Shown here one piece after another: positions 14,192-22,463 of a DNA stretch of 26,501 bases. The stretch is from Thiobacillus sp. UBA6205 (GTDB taxonomy: Bacteria > Pseudomonadota > Gammaproteobacteria > Burkholderiales > Thiobacillaceae), in assembly GCA_002421825.1 (NCBI GenBank), contig DISR01000094.1:3843-30343 (forward strand). The letters are read 5' to 3'. Below the pieces are notes generated by a model. That model did not search any database, was not told where the DNA came from, and worked only from the letters and a program-made list of their open reading frames with translations. Position 1 is the stretch's first letter, and every line of letters starts with the position of its first letter. Made by a program: the position numbers and the translations under genes.

Positions 14192-14587
14192 TTAAATGCG
14201 GCGCTTCTTGGACGGACGGCAGCCGTTGTGGGGCACCGGGGTCACGTCGGAAATCGCGGTAATCTTGAAACCAAGGGCGTTCAGCGCACGCACGGAAGAT
14301 TCGCGGCCGGGGCCGGGGCCCTTGATGCGCACTTCCAGGTTCTTCACGCCATACTCCTGCGCAGCCTTGCCGGCGTTCTCGGCGGCAACCTGTGCGGCGA
14401 AAGGGGTGGATTTACGGGAGCCCTTGAAGCCGGCGCCGCCCGCAGTCGCCCACGACAGGGCGTTGCCCTGGCGGTCCGTAATGGTAATGATCGTGTTGTT
14501 GAAGGAGGCATGCACGTGGGCGATGCCCTCGGCAACGCTCTTCTTGACCTTCTTGCGAACACGTGTAGCAGCGGTTTTGGTCGCCAT
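14192..14587 (-). CDS. rpsK: Ribosomal protein uS11
   Basis: This 131-aa platform protein of the 30S subunit has family blocks HVHASFNNTIITITD, GFKGSRKSTPFAAQ and the C-terminal PHNGCRPSKKRRI. It has normal length, 10 nt after rpsM and 13 nt before rpsD in the alpha operon. Confidence 0.98.
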   Translation of the reverse strand: MATKTAATRVRKKVKKSVAEGIAHVHASFNNTIITITDRQGNALSWATAGGAGFKGSRKSTPFAAQVAAENAGKAAQEYGVKNLEVRIKGPGPGRESSVRALNALGFKITAISDVTPVPHNGCRPSKKRRI

Positions 14588-14597
14588 CTAGCTTTCC

Positions 14598-14954
14598 TTA
14601 TTTCTTGATAGCCTTGCGCGGGCCCTTGCGGGTACGCGCATTGGTACGGGTACGCTGGCCACGGACGGGCAAGCCCTTGCGATGGCGCTGGCCACGGTAG
14701 CAGCCCAGGTCCATGAGGCGCTTGATGTTCATGGTCACTTCGCGGCGCAGATCGCCCTCGACCGTGAACTGGGCCACGCCCTCACGCAGCTTTTCCATCT
14801 CTGCGTCAGTGAGGTCCTTCATTTTGGCGCTGGTCAGCACACCGGCCGCTTCGCAAATCTTGCGAGCCGTGGTGCGGCCAATGCCATAAATGGCGGTCAG
14901 CGCGATTTCCGCGTGTTGGTGGTTGGGTATGTTTACCCCTGCAATACGGGCCAT
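14598..14954 (-). CDS. rpsM: Ribosomal protein uS13
   Basis: This 118-aa head protein of the 30S subunit contacts tRNA and the inter-subunit bridge. It begins MARIAGVNIPNHQ and ends with the basic RTRTNARTRKGPRKA tail. It is the first gene of the alpha operon, and an extended -10 promoter lies 30 nt upstream. Confidence 0.98.
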   Translation of the reverse strand: MARIAGVNIPNHQHAEIALTAIYGIGRTTARKICEAAGVLTSAKMKDLTDAEMEKLREGVAQFTVEGDLRREVTMNIKRLMDLGCYRGQRHRKGLPVRGQRTRTNARTRKGPRKAIKK

Positions 14955-14983
14955 TCGGCGTTACTCCGTACAGAAAACTGAAA

Positions 14984-15018
14984 ATTATACCACGTCAAAC
15001 AGGCCGGCCGAAAGCCGG
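14984..15018 (-). promoter_or_regulatory. Internal promoter of the alpha operon, with upstream hairpin
   Basis: On the minus strand an extended -10, TGGTATAAT, places TATAAT at 14989-14984; the -35 region (TTCGGC, 15012-15007) is poor, as is common with extended -10 elements. The hairpin CCGGC-TTTCG-GCCGG (15018-15004) overlaps the -35 and follows rpmJ by 12 nt. It could act as a partial terminator for spc transcripts, though the T run after it is short. Confidence 0.65.
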
Positions 15019-15030
15019 TCCGTCCGACAC

Positions 15031-15144
15031 TCATCCCTGGCGCTGCTTGTGGCGAGGATCGTCACAGATCACACGGACCACGCCCTTGCGGCGCACAATC
15101 TTGCACTTACGGCAGATTTTCTTCACTGAAGCCTGAACTCGCAT
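15031..15144 (-). CDS. rpmJ: Ribosomal protein bL36, zinc form
   Basis: This 37-aa protein reads MRVQASVKKICRKCK followed by IVRRKGVVRVICDDPRHKQR and a short end. It keeps the C11, C14, C27, H32 zinc ligands, so it is the Zn-type L36. It lies between infA and rpsM, as in other proteobacteria. Confidence 0.97.
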   Translation of the reverse strand: MRVQASVKKICRKCKIVRRKGVVRVICDDPRHKQRQG

Positions 15145-15179
15145 GTTCGCTCTCCTTGCAACCGGCTAGCCGGTAATTC

Positions 15180-15398
15180 TCACTTTGCCCTGAATACGAT
15201 CCGGGCTTTGCTCAGATCGTAAGGCGTCAATTCAACGGTGACCTTGTCGCCCGGCAGGATGCGGATGTAGTGCATGCGCATCTTGCCGGAAATGTATCCC
15301 AGCACGACATGGCCATTTTCAAGCTTCACCCGGAAGGTCGCATTGGGGAGGTTTTCCAAAACCTCACCCTGCATCTGGATGACGTCTTCCTTCGACAT
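15180..15398 (-). CDS. infA: Translation initiation factor IF-1
   Basis: This 72-aa OB-fold protein of normal length binds the 30S A site during initiation. Family blocks are IQMQGEVLENLPNATFRV and YISGKMRMHYIRILPGDKV. The ATG overlaps the secY stop codon by one base (TGATG), so it is translationally coupled within the spc operon, the usual betaproteobacterial arrangement. Confidence 0.98.
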   Translation of the reverse strand: MSKEDVIQMQGEVLENLPNATFRVKLENGHVVLGYISGKMRMHYIRILPGDKVTVELTPYDLSKARIVFRAK

Positions 15399-16711
15399 CA
15401 GCGACCAGCCAAACCGCCTTTGAAGTTGGCTTTCTTCAACAGGCTCTCATACTGGTGGGACATGACATAGGCCTGAACCTGGGCCATGAAGTCCATTACC
15501 ACCACCACGATAATCAGCAGCGATGTGCCGCCGAAGTAAAACGGCACATTCCACTTTGCAATCAGCACTTCCGGCAGCAGGCAAACCAGCGTGACATAAA
15601 TCGCGCCGACCAGCGTCAGGCGGGTCATGACCTTGTCGATGTAGCGTGCGGTCTGGTCACCGGGGCGGATACCCGGCACGAACGCGCCGCTCTTCTTCAG
15701 GTTGTCTGCCGTCTCCTTGGGATTGAACACCAGGGCGGTATAGAAAAAGCAGAAGAAGATGATCGCCACTGCATAAATCATCATGTACACCGGCTGGCCG
15801 GGCGAAAGCACGGCACTGATGTCGCGCAGCCAGTACATGCTCGGGTCGGAACCGAACCAGCCGGTCAGCGTCGCCGGGAACAGCACGATGCTGGAGGCGA
15901 AAATCGGCGGGATCACACCCGAAATGTTCAATTTCAACGGCAGATGCGAGCTCTGCCCTCCCATCACCACCTTGCCGACCTGGCGCTTGGCGTAATTGAC
16001 CAGAATCTTGCGCTGCCCGCGTTCGACAAAGACCACAAATGCCACCACCAGAATCGCACCCGTGAACAGCAGCAGCACGAGCGGGATCGAAAAAGCGCCC
16101 GTGCGCGTCAACTCCAGCGTGCCGGCCACGGCGCTCGGAAATCCCGCGACAATTCCGGCAAAAATGATGAGTGAAATGCCATTGCCGATGCCGCGCTCGG
16201 TAATCTGTTCGCCCACCCACATCAGGAACATGGTGCCGGCCGTCAGCGTGGTGATCGCAATGATGCGGAAACCCATTCCCGGCTCAATCACCACCCCCTG
16301 GCTTTCCAGCGCGATGGAAATGCCCAGCGACTGGAACAGGGCCAGAAACACCGTGCCGTAGCGGGTGTACTGCGTTATCTTGCGGCGGCCGGACTCGCCC
16401 TCTTTCTTCAGCGCCTCCAGTTGCGGCGAGACTGCTGCCATCATCTGCACGATGATAGAGGCCGAAATGTAGGGCATGATGCCCAGCGCAAACACCGAAG
16501 CCCGCGACAGCGCACCGCCCGAGAACATGTCGAACATGCCCAGAATGCCGCCGGACTGCGAGTCGAACAGCTGCTTGAGCTGCTCGGGGTCGATGCCCGG
16601 GACCGGTATGAACGAGCCGATGCGGTATACAACCAGCGCACCCAGCAGGAACCACAGCCGGCGCTTGAGATCGCCGAACTTGCCTGCAGCCATTGATGCC
16701 GGGGTCGCCAA
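15398..16711 (-). CDS. secY: Protein translocase subunit SecY
   Basis: This 437-aa inner-membrane protein with ten transmembrane helices forms the SecYEG channel. Signatures include IPVPGIDPEQL, the GIMPYISASIIVQMM plug/TM2 block and GVIPPIFASSIVLFPA. I chose the TTG at 16711 because AAGGA lies 6-7 nt upstream and the length matches homologues; the first ATG (16693) has no Shine-Dalgarno sequence. It lies 15 nt after rplO and overlaps infA by one base. Confidence 0.97.
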   Translation of the reverse strand: MATPASMAAGKFGDLKRRLWFLLGALVVYRIGSFIPVPGIDPEQLKQLFDSQSGGILGMFDMFSGGALSRASVFALGIMPYISASIIVQMMAAVSPQLEALKKEGESGRRKITQYTRYGTVFLALFQSLGISIALESQGVVIEPGMGFRIIAITTLTAGTMFLMWVGEQITERGIGNGISLIIFAGIVAGFPSAVAGTLELTRTGAFSIPLVLLLFTGAILVVAFVVFVERGQRKILVNYAKRQVGKVVMGGQSSHLPLKLNISGVIPPIFASSIVLFPATLTGWFGSDPSMYWLRDISAVLSPGQPVYMMIYAVAIIFFCFFYTALVFNPKETADNLKKSGAFVPGIRPGDQTARYIDKVMTRLTLVGAIYVTLVCLLPEVLIAKWNVPFYFGGTSLLIIVVVVMDFMAQVQAYVMSHQYESLLKKANFKGGLAGR

Positions 16712-16726
16712 GGTGCTTCCTTACAC

Positions 16727-17161
16727 TTATTCGCTGATGGAACCGCCAGCGGCTTCGATTGCCGCACGCGCACCCTTGGTCGCCGCAATGCCCTTGAGCT
16801 TGACGGCCTTGTCGAGCTTGCCGGACAGGATCACCTTGGCGCCCTTGGCCGTGCCGGAAACCATGCCGCTTTGCTTCAGCACCAGCAGATCGATTTCGTC
16901 CACGGCAAGCTTGGCCAGATCGGACAGGCGTACTTGGGCGGTGTCGCCGGCAGTCAGGGAAACGAAGCCGCGCTTCGGCAGGCGGCGATGAAGGGGCATC
17001 TGGCCGCCTTCGAAGCCGATTTTCTTGTAGCCGCCGGCACGGGAATGCTGGCCCTTGTGGCCGCGACCCGCGGTTTTGCCCAGGCCGGAACCGATGCCGC
17101 GGCCAACACGCTTTTTCGAATGCTTGGCACCATCACCAGGTTTGAGATTGTTCAGTTCCAT
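16727..17161 (-). CDS. rplO: Ribosomal protein uL15
   Basis: This 144-aa 50S protein has a Gly/Lys-rich N-terminal extension (KRVGRGIGSGLGKTAGRGHKG) and the FEGGQMPLHRRLPKRGF core. Its ATG directly follows the rpmD stop codon (TGAATG). Confidence 0.98.
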   Translation of the reverse strand: MELNNLKPGDGAKHSKKRVGRGIGSGLGKTAGRGHKGQHSRAGGYKKIGFEGGQMPLHRRLPKRGFVSLTAGDTAQVRLSDLAKLAVDEIDLLVLKQSGMVSGTAKGAKVILSGKLDKAVKLKGIAATKGARAAIEAAGGSISE

Positions 17162-17347
17162 TCAGCAACCCTCGCACTTAACGAGAAAATTGACCTTGTT
17201 GATCATGCCGCGGTTGGCGGGGGTATCCAGCACTTCCACGGTATGGTGCATGCGGCGCAGACCCAGTCCGCGCACGCAGTCCCTGTGGTTCTTTTTAGTG
17301 CCGATGGTGCTCTTGACCAGCGTAACTTTCAGTTTCTTGTCGCTCAT
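17162..17347 (-). CDS. rpmD: Ribosomal protein uL30
   Basis: This 61-aa protein has the L30 core KVTLVKSTIGTKKNHRDCV and LGLRRMHHTVEVLDTPANRG. It is placed between rpsE (3 nt) and rplO (no gap) in the spc operon. It ends KCEGC, a Cys-containing tail not needed for the family fold. Confidence 0.97.
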   Translation of the reverse strand: MSDKKLKVTLVKSTIGTKKNHRDCVRGLGLRRMHHTVEVLDTPANRGMINKVNFLVKCEGC

Positions 17348-17350
17348 GGC

Positions 17351-17860
17351 TTACCCCAGGATCTCTTCCACGGACTTGCCGCGCTTGGCAGCGATTTCGG
17401 ACGGCGCGGACATCTTCATCAGCCCGTTGATGGTGGCGCGAACCACGTTGTAGGGATTGGTGGACCCCAGGCACTTGGCCAGAACGTTCTGCACGCCCAT
17501 CACCTCGAACACGGCCCGCATGGCACCGCCGGCGATGATGCCGGTACCTTCGGAGGCCGGCTGGATCAGCACCACCGAGGCGCCGTGCCTGCCCACCACC
17601 GGGTGGTGGAAGGAACCGTTCTTGAGATTGATTTTATTCAGGTTGCGACGGGCTTCTTCCATGGCTTTCTGCACCGCAACCGGCACTTCCTTTGCCTTGC
17701 CCTTGCCCATGCCGATGCCGCCATCGCCGTCTCCGACCACGGCCAGCGCCGCGAAGCCGAGCACGCGACCGCCCTTGACCGTCTTGGACACGCGGTTGAC
17801 CGCGATCATTTTTTCGCGCAGGCCGTCGCCGCGCTCTTCAGTTTGTTCGTTACGAGCCAT
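17351..17860 (-). CDS. rpsE: Ribosomal protein uS5
   Basis: This 169-aa 30S protein at the mRNA entry side has the N-terminal double-stranded-RNA-binding-like block EKMIAVNRVSKTVKGGRVL and the second domain VVLIQPASEGTGIIAGGAMR. It lies 15 nt after rplR in conserved spc order. Confidence 0.98.
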   Translation of the reverse strand: MARNEQTEERGDGLREKMIAVNRVSKTVKGGRVLGFAALAVVGDGDGGIGMGKGKAKEVPVAVQKAMEEARRNLNKINLKNGSFHHPVVGRHGASVVLIQPASEGTGIIAGGAMRAVFEVMGVQNVLAKCLGSTNPYNVVRATINGLMKMSAPSEIAAKRGKSVEEILG

Positions 17861-17875
17861 TGTCTGTCAGCCTCG

Positions 17876-18229
17876 TTAAAAGACCAGGCCGTTTTCACGC
17901 GCGGCATCCGCCAGCGCCTTCACACGGCCATGAAATTTGAAACCGGAACGGTCGAATGCAACCTTTTCGATGCCCAGCGCCTTGGCCTTTTCGGCCAGAC
18001 GCTTGCCGACCAGGGCTGCGGCGGCAACATTGCCGCCGTTGGGCACTTCAGCGCGAACTTCCTTCTCCAGGGTGGAAGCGGAAGTCAGCACCTTGCCGCC
18101 GTCGGCGGAAATGATCTGCGCATAGATATGGCTGTTGGTGCGGAGCACCGACAGGCGGGTTGCCTTGACGGCCGCGATTTTGGCGCGGGTTTTGCGCGCG
18201 CGGCGGACTCGTGCTTCTTGGGTATTCAT
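17876..18229 (-). CDS. rplR: Ribosomal protein uL18
   Basis: This 117-aa 5S-rRNA-binding protein has RLSVLRTNSHIYAQIISADG and the C-terminal VAFDRSGFKFHGRVKALAD AAREN block (split here). Length and position between rplF and rpsE are typical. Confidence 0.98.
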   Translation of the reverse strand: MNTQEARVRRARKTRAKIAAVKATRLSVLRTNSHIYAQIISADGGKVLTSASTLEKEVRAEVPNGGNVAAAALVGKRLAEKAKALGIEKVAFDRSGFKFHGRVKALADAARENGLVF

Positions 18230-18251
18230 CGTCTGCGTTCCTTAGCGGCTA

Positions 18252-18782
18252 TTACTTCTTCTTGGTCTCTTTCAAGACCACGACTTCATCGGCATAACGC
18301 ACGCCCTTGCCCTTGTAGGGCTCCGGCGGCCGGTAACCGCGGACGTCCGCCGCCACCTGGCCGACCTTCTGGCGGTCGATGCCCTTGATCACAATTTCAG
18401 TCTGCGTCGGAGTTTCCACCTTGATCCCGGCAGGCATCTTGTGCACCACGGGATGCGAGAAACCCAGCGACAGGTTGAGGCTGTCACCCTGGGCCTGGGC
18501 GCGATAGCCCACGCCGACGAGATTCAGCTTCCTTTCGAAGCCCCTGGAAACGCCAGCCACCATGTTGTTGAGCAGCGCACGCAGCGTACCGGACATGGCA
18601 TTGGCCTGGATGCTTTCATCGGCGGGCGCGAAGGTAACGACCTCTCCGTCAAGATTGATCTTGACATTGGCAGGAGCCTTCTGCGTCAGCGTTCCGAGCG
18701 GACCCTTGACGGTAATCGTGTCGCCCAGGGAGACTTCCACGCCCTTGGGCAGATTAATGGGGTTGTTGGCTACACGTGACAT
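18252..18782 (-). CDS. rplF: Ribosomal protein uL6
   Basis: This 176-aa two-domain 50S protein near the factor-binding centre begins MSRVANNPINLPKGVEV and has the C-terminal signature RGYRPPEPYKGKGVRY. It lies 12 nt after rpsH. Confidence 0.98.
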   Translation of the reverse strand: MSRVANNPINLPKGVEVSLGDTITVKGPLGTLTQKAPANVKINLDGEVVTFAPADESIQANAMSGTLRALLNNMVAGVSRGFERKLNLVGVGYRAQAQGDSLNLSLGFSHPVVHKMPAGIKVETPTQTEIVIKGIDRQKVGQVAADVRGYRPPEPYKGKGVRYADEVVVLKETKKK

Positions 18783-18794
18783 CTCAAATCCCCC

Positions 18795-19187
18795 TTAGGC
18801 CACAAGGCACAACACTTCGCCGCCCACACCTTGGGCTCGCGCCCTGTGATCGGTCATCACGCCGCGGGAAGTGGAAACGATCGCCACACCCAGGCCGTTC
18901 ATGACCCTGGGCAGATCCTGCGAGCCCTTGTAGACACGCAGGCCAGGCGTGCTGACACGCTCGATCTTTTCGATGACCGGGCGGCCGGCGTAATACTTCA
19001 ACTGGATCTGCAGCTCGGGCTTGGCGTCACCGCTTACGACGAAGTCCTCGATATAACCCTCGTCCTTCAGCACCTTGGCAATCGAAACCTTCACCTTGGA
19101 GGAAGGCATGCTCACGCTCGCCTTTTCCATGGTCTGTGCGTTGCGGATGCGGGTCAGCATATCGGCAATGGGATCACTCATGCTCAT
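18795..19187 (-). CDS. rpsH: Ribosomal protein uS8
   Basis: This 130-aa primary 16S-binding protein, the spc-operon autoregulator in E. coli, begins MSMSDPIADMLTRIRNAQ and carries GVAIVSTSRGVMTDHRAR. Starts at 19187 and two codons later are both possible. It lies 14 nt after rpsN. Confidence 0.97.
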   Translation of the reverse strand: MSMSDPIADMLTRIRNAQTMEKASVSMPSSKVKVSIAKVLKDEGYIEDFVVSGDAKPELQIQLKYYAGRPVIEKIERVSTPGLRVYKGSQDLPRVMNGLGVAIVSTSRGVMTDHRARAQGVGGEVLCLVA

Positions 19188-19201
19188 CTTCTGTCTCTCC
19201 C

Positions 19202-19507
19202 TTACCAGCTGGCCTTGACAATGCCCGGAACTTCGCCGCGCATGGCAAATTCGCGCAGCTTGCTGCGTGACAGGCCGAACTTACTGAAAACACCGCGCGG
19301 GCGACCGGTTACCTGGCAACGGTTGCGCTGGCGACAGGGACTGGAATTGCGCGGCAACTTCTGCAGGGCAAGACGGGCAGCCATGCGCTCTTCGTCGGAA
19401 AGCCTGACATTGTCGATGATCGCTTTCAGCTCGGCGCGCTTGGCAGCGAACTTCTTGGCCGTCTTGGCGCGCTTTGCTTCACGATTGATCAGAGATAATT
19501 TAGCCAT
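19202..19507 (-). CDS. rpsN: Ribosomal protein uS14, zinc-independent form
   Basis: This 101-aa protein is the long S14 without the CXXC zinc motifs, recognised by the LPRNSSPCRQRNRCQVTGRP and FGLSRSKLRE blocks. It lies 7 nt after rplE. Confidence 0.97.
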   Translation of the reverse strand: MAKLSLINREAKRAKTAKKFAAKRAELKAIIDNVRLSDEERMAARLALQKLPRNSSPCRQRNRCQVTGRPRGVFSKFGLSRSKLREFAMRGEVPGIVKASW

Positions 19508-19514
19508 CTCTACC

Positions 19515-20054
19515 TCAGTTCTTGAACGGAAATTTGAAAGCGGAAAGCAGGGCTTTGGCCTCGTCGTCCGTTTTCGCGGTGGTGGTGATAGTGATGTTCA
19601 TGCCCCGCAGCGCATCGATCTTGTCGTACTCGATTTCGGGAAAAATGATCTGCTCACGCACACCCATGTTGTAATTGCCGCGGCCGTCGAATGCACGGCC
19701 CGAAATGCCGCGGAAGTCGCGCACGCGCGGCAGGGCAACGCTGACCAGGCGGTCCAGGAATTCGTACATGCGTACTTTGCGCAGCGTCACCTTGCAGCCG
19801 ATGGGGTAGCCCTCGCGGATCTTGAAGCCGGCAATGGATTTGCGCGACTTGGTCACCACGGGCTTCTGGCCGGCGATCTTTTGCATGTCGCCGACGGCGA
19901 ATTCCATGACCTTCTTGTCGGCCACGGCCTCGCCCACGCCCATGTTGAGGGTGATCTTTTCGATGCGCGGCACTTCCATGACGGACTTGTAACCGAACCT
20001 CTTCATCAGTTCGGGCACCACGGTATCACGATAGTAAGTTTGCAGACGTGCCAT
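19515..20054 (-). CDS. rplE: Ribosomal protein uL5
   Basis: This 179-aa 5S-rRNA-binding protein has the KITLNMGVGEAVADKKVME, GCKVTLRKVRMYEFLDRL and GMNITITTTAKTDDEAKALL blocks. It lies 9 nt after rplX in the spc operon. Confidence 0.98.
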   Translation of the reverse strand: MARLQTYYRDTVVPELMKRFGYKSVMEVPRIEKITLNMGVGEAVADKKVMEFAVGDMQKIAGQKPVVTKSRKSIAGFKIREGYPIGCKVTLRKVRMYEFLDRLVSVALPRVRDFRGISGRAFDGRGNYNMGVREQIIFPEIEYDKIDALRGMNITITTTAKTDDEAKALLSAFKFPFKN

Positions 20055-20063
20055 ATCAGTCCC

Positions 20064-20381
20064 TTATGCGTCCACCATTTCGCCACTCGACCTGAAGACG
20101 CGAACCTTGCGGCCGTCCTCAAGCACCTTGAAGCCGACACGGTCGGCTTTCTGGGTAGCGGGGTTGTACAGGCCGACGTTGGAAATGTGAATCGGCATTT
20201 CCTTCTCCACGATCCCGCCCGTAAGGCCAAGATAAGGGTTCGGCTTCTGGTGTTTCTTAACGCGATTGATGCCTTCGACCACGACGTGGTCGGCATCGGC
20301 AATGCTCAGCACCATGCCTCGCTTGCCCTTGTCCTTGCCGGCGAGCACCGCCACCTGGTCGCCTTTGCGAATACGTGCCAT
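20064..20381 (-). CDS. rplX: Ribosomal protein uL24
   Basis: This 105-aa 50S assembly initiator has the KOW motif near the N-terminus (RKGDQVAVLAGKDKGKRG) and the HISNVGLYNPATQKADRV block. It lies 10 nt after rplN. Confidence 0.98.
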   Translation of the reverse strand: MARIRKGDQVAVLAGKDKGKRGMVLSIADADHVVVEGINRVKKHQKPNPYLGLTGGIVEKEMPIHISNVGLYNPATQKADRVGFKVLEDGRKVRVFRSSGEMVDA

Positions 20382-20391
20382 CTTGATCTCC

Positions 20392-20760
20392 TTACAGCAC
20401 TTCCGGCGCCAGCGACACGATCTTCATGAACCTCTCGGTACGAAGCTCGCGGGTCACAGGCCCGAAGATGCGGGTGCCGATCGGCTCCAGCTTGTTGTTC
20501 AGCAGGACGGCGGCATTGCCGTCGAACTTGATCAGCGAGCCATCGGGACGGCGCACGCCCTTGGCGGTGCGAACCACCACGGCATTGTAAACGTCGCCCT
20601 TTTTCACCCGGCCGCGCGGGGCAGCATCCTTGATGCTGACCTTGATGATGTCGCCGATCCCGGCGTAACGGCGGTGACTGCCACCCAGCACCTTGATGCA
20701 CATAACGCTGCGTGCGCCGGTGTTGTCAGCCACATCCAGCATGGACTGCATTTGAATCAT
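20392..20760 (-). CDS. rplN: Ribosomal protein uL14
   Basis: This 122-aa protein begins MIQMQSMLDVADNTGARS and has VKKGDVYNAVVVRTAKGVRR. It is the first gene of the spc operon and is preceded by its own promoter (20868-20896) and a leader of about 100 nt ending in GGAGAG before the ATG. Confidence 0.98.
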   Translation of the reverse strand: MIQMQSMLDVADNTGARSVMCIKVLGGSHRRYAGIGDIIKVSIKDAAPRGRVKKGDVYNAVVVRTAKGVRRPDGSLIKFDGNAAVLLNNKLEPIGTRIFGPVTRELRTERFMKIVSLAPEVL

Positions 20761-20863
20761 TTTTACTCTCCAACTTAATCCGCCTGCTGAGAGGCTCGGC
20801 GGCCAGTTTTGGATCCGTTTTCAGGAAAGAGCCGGACCGCAACACAGCCGGTTCGGGGAAACG

Positions 20864-20896
20864 CGGGATTCTACTGAATCCCGTCGATTAAATCAA
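20864..20896 (-). promoter_or_regulatory. spc operon promoter overlapping an inverted repeat
   Basis: On the minus strand TTGATT (20896-20891), a 17-nt spacer and TAGAAT (20873-20868) form a good sigma-70 promoter in the gap between rpsQ and rplN, the place of the E. coli spc promoter. A perfect 8-bp inverted repeat CGGGATTC-AGTA-GAATCCCG (20883-20864) contains the -10. As RNA from the S10 operon the same repeat would fold into a hairpin followed by CGTTT. Bases 20761-20863 are leader with no further motif I can name. Confidence 0.78.
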
Positions 20897-20903
20897 GCAC
20901 CCA

Positions 20904-21167
20904 TCAGGTACTTGCGCGTTCAACCAGCTTGGCCACGTGCCAGGACTTGGTCTTGGACACCGGACGGCCCTCGGCGATCTCGACAATGTCGCCTTCCTGG
21001 CACTCGTTCTTCTCGTCGTGGGCATGATATTTCCTGGACAGGCGAATCACCTTGCCGATCACCGGGTGTTTCACCCGACGCTCGACCAGAACGGTCACCG
21101 TCTTGTCCATCTTGTCGCTGACGACGCGCCCCGTCAGGGTGCGGACAACCTTGCTCGCTTCAGTCAT
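20904..21167 (-). CDS. rpsQ: Ribosomal protein uS17
   Basis: This 87-aa primary 16S-binding OB-fold protein has RTLTGRVVSDKMDKTVTVLV and KYHAHDEKNECQEGDIVEI. It is the last gene of the S10 operon, 2 nt after rpmC. The stop codon lies just upstream of the spc -35 element. Confidence 0.98.
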   Translation of the reverse strand: MTEASKVVRTLTGRVVSDKMDKTVTVLVERRVKHPVIGKVIRLSRKYHAHDEKNECQEGDIVEIAEGRPVSKTKSWHVAKLVERAST

Positions 21168-21169
21168 GT

Positions 21170-21355
21170 TCAGGCCTTTTCACGCATGACCGTCTTCACG
21201 CGGGCAATGTCGCGCTTGAGCTTGCCCAGATCTGCGGTCTTGTTGGACTGCTGGGTCGCCACCTGCATGCGCAGCGCAAATTGGGCGCGCAGCAGGGACT
21301 CCAGTTCCTTGTTCAGTTCTTCGGCGGACTTGCCGCGCAGTTCACTTGGTTTCAT
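21170..21355 (-). CDS. rpmC: Ribosomal protein uL29
   Basis: This 61-aa protein at the tunnel exit begins MKPSELRGKSAEELNKELES and is helical throughout. It is placed 2 nt after rplP and 2 nt before rpsQ. Confidence 0.97.
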   Translation of the reverse strand: MKPSELRGKSAEELNKELESLLRAQFALRMQVATQQSNKTADLGKLKRDIARVKTVMREKA

Positions 21356-21357
21356 GT

Positions 21358-21774
21358 TCAGCTCCCGATCATGCGGGTAACGAAGGTGGTCTGGATCGGC
21401 AGCTTGGCGGCGGCCAGCTTGAAGGCCTCGCGCGCCAGCGTCTCGTCCACGCCGTCCATTTCGTACAGCACCTTGCCGGGCTGGATCTCGGCAACCCAGT
21501 ATTCCGGGTTGCCCTTGCCGTTGCCCATGCGGACCTCGGCGGGTTTCTTGGAAATCGGCTTGTCCGGGAAAATGCGGATCCAGACGCGGCCGCCGCGCTT
21601 GATATGGCGGGTCATGGCACGCCGGGCGGCTTCGATCTGGCGGGCGGTCAGGCGGCCGCGGCCGATGGCCTTGAGGCCATATTCGCCGAAACTCACCTTG
21701 GCGCCGCGGGTCGCCAGGCCGGTATTGCGGCCTTTCTGCTCCTTGCGGTATTTTCTTCTAGCTGGCTGCAGCAT
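21358..21774 (-). CDS. rplP: Ribosomal protein uL16
   Basis: This 138-aa protein begins MLQPARRKYRKEQKGRNTG, the L16 signature, and includes RGGRVWIRIFPDKPISKKPA. Its start lies 17 nt inside the 3' end of rpsC, an overlap that probably couples their translation. Confidence 0.98.
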   Translation of the reverse strand: MLQPARRKYRKEQKGRNTGLATRGAKVSFGEYGLKAIGRGRLTARQIEAARRAMTRHIKRGGRVWIRIFPDKPISKKPAEVRMGNGKGNPEYWVAEIQPGKVLYEMDGVDETLAREAFKLAAAKLPIQTTFVTRMIGS

Positions 21775-22462
21775 GTTTCACTCCTGATTTCTTGCCGCGC
21801 CTCTCAGGCTCGGCAGCGACGGGCTGCTCGTTACGAGCCAGGTAGTCGCCTTTGTAAACCCAGACCTTGATGCCGATGATGCCGTAGGTGGTACGAGCTT
21901 CGGCAAAGCCGTAATCGATGTCCGCGCGCAGGGTGTGCAGCGGCACACGGCCTTCGCGATACCACTCGGTACGGGCGATCTCGATGCCGTTCAGGCGCCC
22001 CGAGCTCATGATCTTGATGCCCTGGGCGCCCAGGCGCATGGCATTCTGCATGGCGCGCTTCATGGCGCGGCGGAACATGACGCGCTTTTCAAGCTGCTGG
22101 GCGATGCTGTCGGCAATGATCTGCGCGTCGGTTTCCGGTTTGCGCACTTCCTCGATGTTGACGTGCACGGGCACCGACATCATGCGGCCCAGATCGGCGC
22201 GCAGCTTCTCGATGTCTTCGCCCTTCTTGCCGATGACCACGCCGGGACGGCCGCTGAAAATGGTGATGCGGGCGTTCTTGGCGGGACGCTCGATGACAAC
22301 CTTGCTGACGGAGGCGCCGGCAAGCTTGCGCTTGAGGTACTCGCGCACCTTGATGTCTTCGTTCAGGGTCGTTGCAAAATCCTTGTTGGATCCGAACCAC
22401 TTGGCGGTCCAGGTGCGCTGAACGCCGAGGCGGAAGCCGGTCGGATGAATCTTCTGTCCCAT
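21758..22462 (-). CDS. rpsC: Ribosomal protein uS3
   Basis: This 234-aa protein at the mRNA entry channel has a KH domain (about 38-107, RPGVVIGKKGEDIEKLRADL) and the C-terminal domain with EWYREGRVPLHTLRADIDYG. The basic tail overlaps the rplP start by 17 nt. Confidence 0.98.
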   Translation of the reverse strand: MGQKIHPTGFRLGVQRTWTAKWFGSNKDFATTLNEDIKVREYLKRKLAGASVSKVVIERPAKNARITIFSGRPGVVIGKKGEDIEKLRADLGRMMSVPVHVNIEEVRKPETDAQIIADSIAQQLEKRVMFRRAMKRAMQNAMRLGAQGIKIMSSGRLNGIEIARTEWYREGRVPLHTLRADIDYGFAEARTTYGIIGIKVWVYKGDYLARNEQPVAAEPERRGKKSGVKHAAAS

Positions 22463-22463
22463 A

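Noticed and set aside
16871..20429. Long plus-strand open frames (about 505 and 532 codons) across the spc genes
   Set aside because: They lie opposite a continuous run of certain ribosomal-protein genes, show no family motifs, and are the usual antisense open frames of GC-rich coding DNA.
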